From the NCBI GenBank assembly GCA_036936605.1, contig JAUPFV010000003.1, positions 143,996,997-144,060,996 of the forward strand: a stretch of 64,000 nucleotides of DNA. Direction: 5' to 3'. This stretch comes from Limnanthes douglasii subsp. nivea (lineage: Eukaryota; Streptophyta; Magnoliopsida; Brassicales; Limnanthaceae). Numbering within the stretch: the stretch's first letter is position 1; each line of letters starts with the position of its first letter. This document shows positions 34,384 through 42,589 of the stretch, piece after piece. Both the position numbers and the translations under genes were made by a program. The notes under the pieces were generated by a model. The model was not told where the DNA came from. It did not search any database and saw nothing but the letters and a program-made list of their open reading frames with translations.

Positions 34384-34761
34384 ATGGAGTTTATGGCCGA
34401 TGAAAACTACCATATGCTTCAGGCGGTGAAGGTTGCCCGCCGAGAGATGTGCAAATATATGAGTGATGCATTTTTCGAAAGGGTCCTATGTATGATGTAT
34501 TTCAACTACGGCCGTTTAGGAACAGGAGGTCTTATTGTGCGCAGCCGTGATGAAATCAAACACAGGTACCTTTTTGTCAAACCGCTCCAACGTTTGTTGT
34601 TCTTGACATTTAAAATTAAGCAAGAAGCGGCTTCCGTCTAGAACATGACGGTGGTAGGCTACATCGCTAGGGATATGGTAACGTCTCTTGAGGATAGGAT
34701 TGCGGAAAGTGAGGAGGGGGATGATTCTGAAGACAACATGGGATACGACTTCGACGATTGA
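34384..34761 (+). pseudogene. Small ORF B of the Mutator-like element, one in-frame stop
   Basis: Opens with ATG at 34384. Residues 23-45 (KYMSDAFFERVLCMMYFNYGR) and the following SRDEIKHRYLF align with small ORF A. The frame is closed by TAG at 34639-34641 but continues in the same frame to 34761 with GYIARDMVTSLEDRIAESEE and an acidic end (DDSEDNMGYDFDD). I read this as one ~125-codon gene with a single nonsense mutation; a genuine 85-codon protein is the alternative. Family unknown. It converges on the transposase/OTU gene with a ~160 bp gap. Confidence 0.55.
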
Positions 34762-34919
34762 GCATTCTGATTTCTTCGGTTCTGTTTTGAGTTTGCATGT
34801 ATCTGGCAACGGTTCATCTAAGACAATGTGAAAATTTCAATAAAATGGAAAAACTAAATAACTAACGAAATAAATAACGAAATAACAAAAAAGAATTAAT
34901 AGAATATATTAATTTACTT

Positions 34920-35330
34920 ACTTTCATAAAAGGGTCACCGTGCACAAAACTGATGCCAACTTTCTACTACAACACACGATCTGGGAGGCACACAACACAG
35001 AGGAAGATACATGTATGATAGTTGGAGAGATACGTGGTATACTATACATTGATACCGAGTGGCTATCACCAAATCAAAGTCGTAATGTCATCCAGTGTCT
35101 AGAACCGGTCTCGTACATTTTGAAACAATCCAATCTTCATAATAGATTACAACACGTTGTGCACCATCAAAAACCCTCTCCCATAGATCACGTTGACTCG
35201 GTAGTTCGTACATCAAATACAGTCTTGATTGATCCCATGAATCTACATTATCTTTAATCGTTAAAGTTACGGCCCTAAATCCACAATTACCATCGGAAGC
35301 AACGTCTTCAATACTAGTTATTTAGTTGTG
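34920..35330 (-). pseudogene. OTU-like cysteine protease domain, C-terminal part of the transposase gene
   Basis: Read on the minus strand in one frame from about 35325: DVASDGNCGFRAV carries the OTU catalytic Asp and Cys (D-G-N-C). It continues SWDQSRLYLMYEL, YYEDWIVSKC, then LVIATRYQCIVYHVSLQ and YLPLCC, and ends near SWHQF, a candidate for the catalytic His region. Plant Mutator-like transposases of the FAR1/MULE type are known with OTU domains of this kind fused behind the transposase. One in-frame TGA (between LDTG and HYDF) interrupts it and another ends it. Known OTU domains remove ubiquitin; what they do in transposons is not established. Confidence 0.75.
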
Positions 35331-35352
35331 CAAGTAGTTGGGAAACCGAGGC

Positions 35353-36308
35353 TTAAAATTCTAAGAACTCTTCGACCATGTCCGCTTTGGGCAAACATTT
35401 CTTAGCGTAGTCGCTAATGTTCCTATTGATATGCCAAGTGCATAGCATATGAGTTGTATCCAGAAATACATCCTCGATAGCGTTCATTAAATCCAACTCC
35501 TTATCGGTGACGATAATATTTGGTAATGTGCACATGTTATTCACCATCACTCTCCTTAGAACGCTTCATCCCACGTGCAGTTCTCTTGTTTCTCGGAGCT
35601 CATAAAAACAAAAGCTTTTCTTGTCAAAGTTTGGCCAACTATATCTAGCAAAGGAATTTTATACCTTGTAGTCTTGTACGTGCTATCCATTATAAAAACT
35701 TGAGGAAAGTACTCAATAAATCGATGCTTGTAGGATGGGAAAAAACAATTCAAGGATCTCGTTCGTTGCTTTGTTTGTCCGCTCCTAAACACAATACTCG
35801 TGCTGTTTTAACTGACCGAACAAGTATTGCATTTGGGATTCGCTCGTTTTATCTACCAAATGGTGTTTTTGATGCATGTTGTAGATGATACACATACGGT
35901 ATACATTTTCCTGATCTCTTAACTTCAAACCACGTTATCTAACTCTTGGTCGATAACTGATTGTTGTGAGAAGGGTTGGTGGTTGTGTTTCCCATTTCTA
36001 ACTACCAATTTCTAGTAACCGGGTAGTTCTAACATCGGATTTCCCCCTAGCGTGAACGGAAAATCGTATTTTTTAGACGAACACTCTCAGCGCTTCTTCA
36101 CAATCCCCCGTTCGGGGCTCGGTTTTTAAATACCGTGCCTCTCACACTTAAAATATAGCCTCAAATTTTTACCGTTTTTACTACCATCGTCATCTTTATC
36201 GACCAAACCAATGAATCCTATACTTTTGCTTTCCTTATCAACCCATGCAAGAAATTCTGATTTGGTGTAGACGCTCTCCGTAGTAAAAATTTGGATGTAA
36301 TTTGCCAT
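35353..36308 (-). pseudogene. FAR1/MURA-type Mutator transposase relic
   Basis: Starts at 36308 (MANYIQIF), with the N-terminal frame ending at 36126 in YFKCERHG. A later segment near 35990-35960 reads NGKHNHQP; together these resemble the FAR1-type C...C...H-x-H zinc module. The frame 35792-35556 has FPQVFIMDSTYKTTRYKIPL, with the first catalytic Asp (MDSTYKT). The frame 35550-35353 has NIIVTDKELDLMNAIEDVF then HMLCTWHINRN, with the second Asp (TDKEL) and the C-x-W-H-x-x-x-N block of the MULE domain. The third acidic residue is not seen and is probably deleted before the OTU part. At least three frame breaks make it non-functional. Confidence 0.8.
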
Positions 36309-36530
36309 GTTAGATAGTGCTTCTCTCGGTTTCTACACAAAGCATATTCATTTAAATTAATACAATATCACAATTTATTCAGTTCACCAACCAAAATAAC
36401 TCATTTTATAACTAAGTAACTCATTCAATTGTCTACAAGTTCATACATGTATTTAAAATTTGAAATAACAACATAAACGCAAAATTCGGGTATCATCGGG
36501 TATGTATTCAAAAATCGTGCATGATAGGTT

Positions 36531-36764
36531 CAAGATTTGACAAATCTTGGTACAAAACCGTGCCAAGCTTTGCACAATCTTTTCACAAAACCATGCCAAG
36601 ATTTGTTAAAACTTTGCACGATTTCGTGCCAAGATTGTGCAAAATCTTGACACGATTCGGTGCCAAGATTTGACAAAATCGCGCAATTATGTGCTAAGAT
36701 TATCTACAATCTTGACACAAAATTGTGTGATTATGTATCTTCCACGCATGTTCTTGCGTGGAAG
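36531..36764. repeat. Right subterminal hairpin array
   Basis: CAAGATTTG pairs with CAAATCTTG (36531-36549). GCACGA-TT-TCGTGC lies at 36616-36629. CAAGATT and AATCTTG units recur through 36595-36715. CTTCCACGCA pairs perfectly with TGCGTGGAAG (36739-36764) across loop TGTTCT. The last hairpin holds CACGCATGTTCTTGCGT, the exact inverse of ACGCAAGAACATGCGTG in the left array (30618-30634). Confidence 0.85.
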
Positions 36765-37112
36765 TGTATAATGCAATCCGTAATTTAGTGTGTAATCTGT
36801 TAAAAAATAACTTCAATTTTACCTCAACTTCAGTCTCTAGATGGTCAGAAAGCGGCTACTCCTCGTCCGAAAAAAATCTTCTAGATTGCAACTAAAATCG
36901 TCGTTGTAGTCATTCAAATCCATAGTATGAACTAGATTTGGAGCTGCTTTTAAGTGTTTTGGGTTTATGAGTTTATGTTGAATATTAGAGAGAAAAGTAG
37001 TTGGGAGGGAGAAGCGAGGAGGTAAAAATGAGGTGGATGGAAAATTAAGGGTTTTATATGTAGGGATAATTACGTATTTAACATTCAATGAGAACAAAAA
37101 ATTAGAATTTGA

Positions 37113-37152
37113 AGTCTCACTATAAAAAAAAAAATGGAATCTTGATTTAGCC
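37113..37152 (-). repeat. Right terminal inverted repeat
   Basis: On the minus strand GGCTAAATCAAGA (37152-37140) then TTATAGTGAGACT (37125-37113), matching the left end in sequence and order. Confidence 0.65.
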
Positions 37153-37699
37153 GTGTCCAAACGAACCTGCTATAGGATTAAGGATAAAATGATCCATTCT
37201 ATTATCCAGCGTATTAAAAAAAGGTTCGATAATGTTCAAAAAATTATAATTTAACCCACATTTACATGAGTAATATAAATTATACGCATAACTTACATGT
37301 TTCTAATAACTCAAGTTCGCGTCCCTAACTATCTAAATTCTGCTCTAGATATCGTTCATATAATTGTTGAAAGTCTCGGTAATAAAATCCATATTGAAAG
37401 TATCAACATGAAGTTCATACAAGCAAATTTTGTATGAACACGCTATAAGTTTTAATACAATCTGTTGTGACTTTATTACTACCCTTATTTTATTTTACGA
37501 TTAAACTTTTATTAATGAGTAAAGGCCCAAGAGGTTTCGGTTAAACCAAATACAATCCGCGATAGTTAAGCCTATTAAAATACTATCTACAGAGGTTAAA
37601 AGACGCCAAATCCAAAATTCCAATTTTAGTTCTCTCCACCAGCTCTCGCTAATGAATTCCAATGATACAAAAATTTAGCTTCACATGGACAAAAATGAA
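37153..37699. other. Spacer, possible LINE ORF1 scrap
   Basis: Plus-strand DIVHIIVESLGNKIHIESIN at about 37357-37416 resembles the I...SLG...I part of the LINE ORF1 DUF4283 region. Otherwise unassigned. Confidence 0.35.
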
Positions 37700-37704
37700 G
37701 ACAT
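37700..37704. repeat. Target-site duplication of copia IV, left
   Basis: GACAT, identical to 42390-42394 on the other side of the element. Confidence 0.85.
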
Positions 37705-38035
37705 TGTTGATTTCAGATGAATAAATCTCAGACAAAAATTATGAAAAGCTTCAATAATTTTATTAGGTAATAGAAATGACTATTAAATAGTTAAAGATTG
37801 AGTAGACAAAATGAAAAGACAGCTAAGAACACAAACTGAAAGGACAATATAAAAAAAATGGAAACACACTTAAATGACACAAACTTGAAGTGGAGTATAA
37901 CTCCTATCTTGACCAAATAAAATATTAAAGTCCTAACACTTATTAGATACCTATGTTGGTAGATGCATCTACGCTGTGTCCTCTCCTATTAGATGCACTA
38001 TTGGATCCCTCAAATAAAACATTAAAGTCCTAACA
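37705..38035 (-). repeat. 3' LTR of copia IV
   Basis: 331 bp, plus-strand TGTTGATTTC to CCTAACA. The polypurine tract (TTCCCCTAA on plus) follows at 38036-38049. Confidence 0.95.
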
Positions 38036-38064
38036 TTGCTTCCCCTAAACTGAAAGCAATAACT

Positions 38065-39970
38065 TCAGTTTATCTTCTCGCAAACTCCAAGCTTCTCTCT
38101 TAATCGAACAAAAGCTTCCAACTTCAATGGTTTAGTCAATATGTCTGCAACCTGATCATTGGTACCACAATGAACCAATTTCACAACTTCATCTTTGACA
38201 AGATCCCTTAGAAAATAGAACCTAACATCAATATGCTTGTTAAGACCATGAAGAATAGGGTCCTTTGATAGTTTAATTGTTGAGCTGTTATCACACATAA
38301 TCATAGTGTAACATGACTGCATCATACCAATTTCTTCTAAAACCCTTCTCATCCAAATACATTGACAAACACAAAATGATGCAGCTATGAACTCAGCTTC
38401 AGTGGTGGATAGAGTGACTACCGGTTGTTTCTTTGAAGCCCAAGCAACTGCTCCTCCACTCAATAAGAAAGTGTATCCACTTGTGATGCGTCTATTATCA
38501 ATGTCTCCAGCATAATCACTATCAGTATAGCCAATCAACTCCTCCAACATTCTCTTTTTGTAAAACACACAAAATCCAGTCGTTCCTCTTATGTACCTTA
38601 ACACACACTTTGCTGCTTGCATATGTTCCTCTCTAGGATCAGACATGTATCTGCTTAATAGACAAACCACAAACATCAGATCAGGCCTTGTCGTCGTGAT
38701 ATACATTAAACTTCCAGTAAGTTGTTTATATATTGTGCAATCAACTCTCTTAGCATCAATATCTTTTGATAACTTCACTCCGGGCACAATATGATTCTTG
38801 ACATCATTTCCGTTATGCAGATTAAACCTTTCAAGAATCTTTCCAGCATATTTCTTTTGATGGATGAAGATTCCATCACCATCCCGTGTCACCTCAACAC
38901 CCAAAAAAATACTTTATTTTCCCCAAATCAATCATCTCAAAATCTTTTTTATCGATAATTTAAACTCCTCAAACATCTTTTCATCATTTCCTGTGAAGAT
39001 TAAATCATCTACATAAATAATAACAATAATAATTTTGTTACCTCCATCAGTTTTCACGAATAGTATGTACTCATGCTCACACCGTTGAAATCCTTCTCTA
39101 ACAAAGTATGCCTCAATTTTACAGTACCAAGCTCTTGGGGCTTGTTTTAAACCATATAAAGCCTTCACCAACTTGTAAACCTTGTGTTCTTCTCCTTCCT
39201 TTATGTATCCTTACGGTTGATCTACAAACACATCTTCTGTTAGTTCGCCGTAAAGAAACGCACCCTTTACGTCTAACTGATAAACACACCAATTCTTTTG
39301 AGCTGCTACAACTAGGATCGTACGAATAGTATCCAAACGCACCACATGAGCAAAGAATTCACCGTAATCTACTCATTCTTCTTGTGCATATCCTTTGACC
39401 ACCAATCGAGCTTTTTATTTTTCAACCTCTCCCTTCTCGTTGAGCTTGGTTTTATAAAGCCATTCAACACCAATTCTCTTTGCTCCACTTGGAACATTTG
39501 TGAGAAACCAAGTTCTGTTATTTTCTATTGACTCAAACTCTGTCTTCATAGCATTAACCCATTTTTCTTCCTTAATAGTTTCGTTGAATGTTACAGGATC
39601 ATCGCTTGACACAAACATTACAAGACCCAAAACTTCTTTTTCTTCCTCCCATCCGGTCTCGTAATCCTGCAAATAAGCTGGTATTCTTCTGATTCTCTGA
39701 GGCCTAAGAGATTCTGCTGGATTCAAAACTTCTTCTTCATTTATCTGCTTTGTTTTAGGCTCATGAGTAACTTCTTCAGCATTCTCCTCAGCTTCGGTTC
39801 CTCTATCCTCCCAGCTTAAAGTCTCAGCCTCTAATTCTTTTGTTTTCTGTAACCAATCCCAGCTTTTCTCTTCTTCGAAAATTACATCCCTACTTGTAAT
39901 GACCTTTTTTTTGTTGGGTTGTATAGGCGATAACCCTTGGATTCGCTGCTTACTCCAATTAGCACACATA
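38065..39970 (-). pseudogene. Copia IV reverse transcriptase / RNase H, frameshifted
   Basis: Frames run 39969-39415, 39171-38932 and 38904-38065. The first ends the integrase-RT linker and starts RT (NRTWFLTNVPSGAKRIGVEW, YKTKLNEKGEVEK). The second has VKALYGLKQAPRAWY and IIYVDDLIFTGND with the YVDD active site. The third (279 codons) has GVEVTRD, TTRPDLMFVVCLLSRYM, then RNase H with YTDSDYAGD, STTEAEFIAAS, MCDNSS and LTKPL. Catalytic positions of RNase H look intact. The missing RT block between 39415 and 39171 (KARLVAKG to AFLNGEL) is present but out of frame. Confidence 0.9.
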
Positions 39971-40084
39971 TGTTTCCTTTATCATCAAGTTTTTTTCTTC
40001 TCTGATCTGGAACATGGAGATGAGCGATACAACCAAAAAATTCTAAAGTAATCAACTTTAGGCTTTATTCCACTCCACATCTCT

Positions 40085-40640
40085 TCAGGAGTTTTTTCTT
40101 GTGTCACGGAAGTTGGACTTCAAGACATGTATAGCCCATTTTGATGCTTCCGCCCAAAAATATTTAGGAATTCCTTTATCATTCAGAATACACCGCACCA
40201 TATTCATTATTTTCCGGTTCTTGCGCTCAACAATTCCGTTTTGTTGCGGAGTGAAAGCTGTAGTAAGTTGTCTGCTAATTCCGGCTTCCTCACAAAAATC
40301 AGTGAACTCATTTGAAGTGAATTCACCGCCTCTGTCCGTTTGTAGACATGCTAACGTTTCTCCACTCTCTTTCTCTACCTGGATCTTCAATCGAGTAAAG
40401 AGTATAAAACTTCCGACTTTAATGACAAAAAATATATCAATACCTTTCTGCTAAAGTCATCGATGAAAGTAAGAATATATCTCTTATCGGAGTTCGATGC
40501 TGGAGAAATTATCCTACATATATCAGAATGTACCAGCTGCAACCACCTTGACGAACGCCACAAACCTTTCGTAGGGATACTCTTACGATGTTGTTTACCA
40601 ACAAAACAACACATTTTTCAGCTTCGTTGGTGCTCATATG
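40085..40640 (-). pseudogene. Copia IV integrase, frameshifted
   Basis: Frame 40614-40387 gives LVHSDICR and RYILTFIDDFSRKVLIYFL (first Asp, then the second-strand block). Frame 40390-40085 gives CLQTDRGGEFTSNEF with the second Asp, FTPQQNGIVERKNR with the catalytic Glu, and PKYFWAEA. The D,D-35-E triad is therefore visible but split over two frames. The zinc-binding GAG-pre-integrase part lies at 40720-40640 (LWHQRYGPLSYKG...). Confidence 0.85.
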
Positions 40641-41315
40641 TGGTATCCCTTTGACTATATTCTGATATTTAAGATTTCTTAAACCCTTGTAACTTAAGGG
40701 CCCATACCTTTGATGCCAAAGTTTAAGCTCATCAATTGCTGTTACTTTTAAATATTTCTCAGCCGTAAACGAGTTACCTTTTGAGGCCAAAATCTTGAAC
40801 AATTTATTTTTCGTCATTTTTGCTTGCATAACCATCCATAACTCCGGATGATAAAGCTTGCATAATTCATGATGTATCAAAATCTCGCAGCCCTTTTGTA
40901 CAAGTTGTCCCAGGCTTACCAAGTTACTCGTTAACTCTGGTAGTAGATATACCTCTGAAATGACATGAGTCCTTCCATTGACACGTAAAGTTACATCACC
41001 TTTTCCAATCACGAAAATAATAGAATTGTTACCGAATTTTACTGAGGATTGAAACTCTTCATCAAGATTTAAAAACCATGATTTGTCTCCTGTTATGTGG
41101 TTGGAACAACCTGAATCAAGATACCACACAAATTTTCTTTCTTCTAGAACTAGTGTGTACACCATTAACAAAATATCACCTTCCTCTTCTCCAATCTCTG
41201 CATAGTTCACCTTCTCTTCCATAGGAAATTCGTATGCAAAATGTCCAAGTCTGTGACAAACGAAAGTATTCCACCGTTTCGTTGTTAAATCTACCTCTTC
41301 CTCTTCCTTGACCAA
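40509..41315 (-). pseudogene. Copia IV gag zinc knuckle, protease and GAG-pre-integrase
   Basis: A 268-codon open frame. The zinc knuckle is damaged: TFVCHRLGHFAYEF keeps one Cys and the His, but the first and last Cys are lost. The protease active site FVWYLDSGCSNHITG is intact (D-S-G), followed by ISEVYLLPELTSNLVSLGQL. The GAG-pre-integrase block is ELKLWHQRYGPLSYKGL. The C-terminal end of the frame is shifted relative to the integrase core. Confidence 0.85.
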
Positions 41316-41373
41316 ATTGTCGTCCTCTGCCTCTTCTATTTCGATACTCGTATGAAACTTTGAGTATCTGCTC

Positions 41374-42003
41374 TTATTCTACTATTCTTGGCTTTCTCAT
41401 TTTCTGATCATGAACAAGTAATGGGATTTGCAAGGTATCGACTGATAAACTCTCAGTATCTTTCGATTCTTCAATTGAACACACGATGTAATTGAAGTTT
41501 TCAGTTAGAGTTCGCAAGATCTTTTCCATAATTTTGACATACTGCATATCATCCCCACAGTTTCTGATGTCGTTTGCTACCACCATCACCCTTGTGAAGT
41601 AATCAGAGATGGATTCTCTATTTTTCATCTCCAACAATTCAAACGTTCTCCTCAAGGTTTGTAACTGCGCACGCTTCACTCTTGCATTTTCGTGATATTT
41701 GGTCTTCATAGAATCCCACAACTGCTTTGACGTCTCTTTCAAAGTTATCGTCTTAAGAATTGATTTTTCAATCGCATTGAACAAATAATATTTTGCCTTC
41801 AAATCCTTTAACCTTGCATCGGCAAGGATCTTCTTCTCTACTTCGGTCAATCCTTTTTTCTTAATTGGTTCATCAATTCTATCTTCCACAACATCAAAAT
41901 ACTCCTTTAACCGAAGAAGATTTTCCATAAGGAGACTCCAATGGTCATAATCTCCATCGAATTTTGGTATACCAGGTTGCCCAAAATTACTCGATTCTCC
42001 CAT
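41374..42003 (-). CDS. Copia IV gag (UBN2-type), open frame of 209 codons
   Basis: Starts 56 bp inside the 5' LTR boundary, with MGESSNFGQPGIPKFDGDY then WSLLMENLLRLKEYF, the usual copia gag opening (P-x-F-x-G-x-x-Y-x-x-W). It continues LWDSMKTKYHENARVKRAQL, QTLRRTFELLEMKNRESISDYFTRV and KILRTLTENFNYIV. The frame ends at PRIVE, earlier than the zinc knuckle, because of a frameshift near 41374. A truncated capsid-like protein could still be made. Confidence 0.85.
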   Translation of the reverse strand: MGESSNFGQPGIPKFDGDYDHWSLLMENLLRLKEYFDVVEDRIDEPIKKKGLTEVEKKILADARLKDLKAKYYLFNAIEKSILKTITLKETSKQLWDSMKTKYHENARVKRAQLQTLRRTFELLEMKNRESISDYFTRVMVVANDIRNCGDDMQYVKIMEKILRTLTENFNYIVCSIEESKDTESLSVDTLQIPLLVHDQKMRKPRIVE

Positions 42004-42058
42004 ATTTTATATGTGTTTGCTCTCTTTCTCTTTTAATTTAATGGCTCTCATACCAGAT

Positions 42059-42389
42059 TGTTGATTTCAGATGAATAAATCTCAGAAAAAAGCTATGAAA
42101 AGCTTTGATAATTTTATTAGGTAATAGAAATGACTATTTAATAGTCAAAGATTGAGTAGACAAAATAAAAAGAAAACTAAGAACACAAACTCAAAGGACA
42201 ATTTAAAAAAAACGGAAACACACTTGAAGGACGCAAACTTGAAGTGGAGTATAACTCCTATCTTGACCAAATAAAACATTAAAGTCCTAACACTTATTAG
42301 ATACCTCTGATGGTAGATGTATCTGCGCTGTGTTCTGTACTAGTAGATGCACTATTGGATCCCTCAAATAAAACATTAAATTCCTAACA
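42059..42389 (-). repeat. 5' LTR of copia IV
   Basis: 331 bp, ~92% identical to the 3' LTR by eye. The primer-binding site lies immediately inside (plus 42043-42057). Confidence 0.95.
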
Positions 42390-42394
42390 GACAT
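42390..42394. repeat. Target-site duplication of copia IV, right
   Basis: GACAT, matching 37700-37704. Confidence 0.85.
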
Positions 42395-42589
42395 AACAAT
42401 GGATCTTTCTGAAGTACCAGTTGAAGATATAGGGAATAGCGCAAAAATGATTAATGCTTCTGCAAACAATGATTCTACTTCAAAACTTCAATGATTAATC
42501 GACATTTTCTATTGATCTTTCTTAAGGTACCTGAAATTTGAGGGAATAAAAATTTCCTTTTATCAAGTTAGCATTAAGAGTACATCTTA

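Larger units (their letters stand above)
30125..37152. mobile_element. Composite Mutator-like element with PMD, MURA/OTU and twin small ORFs
   Basis: GGCTAATTCAAGA at 30125-30137 matches the inverse of 37140-37152 (12 of 13). TTATAGTGAGACC at 30164-30176 matches the inverse of 37113-37125 (12 of 13). Further in, hairpin arrays at 30611-30789 and 36531-36764 also mirror each other. Inside are a PMD relic (plus), small ORF A (minus), small ORF B (plus) and a FAR1/MURA transposase relic with an OTU domain (minus), so the genes converge in pairs. The terminal motif also occurs near the centre (34183-34234). TIRs are short and eroded, and I found no convincing 9-bp target duplication, so exact ends may be a few bases off. 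Confidence 0.7.
37705..42389 (-). mobile_element. Ty1/copia retrotransposon IV with both LTRs and target-site duplication
   Basis: Two 331-bp LTRs (37705-38035 and 42059-42389) bounded by TG...CA, flanked by GACAT on both sides. On the minus strand the 5' LTR is followed by TGGTATGAGAGCC, close to the initiator-tRNA-Met primer site TGGTATCAGAGC. The 3' LTR is preceded by the polypurine AGGGGAAG. The LTRs differ at about 26 of 331 positions by my count (~8%), so the insertion is not recent. All copia domains are present in order but frameshifts split them, so it cannot now move by itself. Confidence 0.95.

Noticed and set aside
34940..35257. 105-codon plus ORF in the Mutator-like element
   Set aside because: It is the complement of the OTU-like domain, which has clear conserved motifs on the minus strand.
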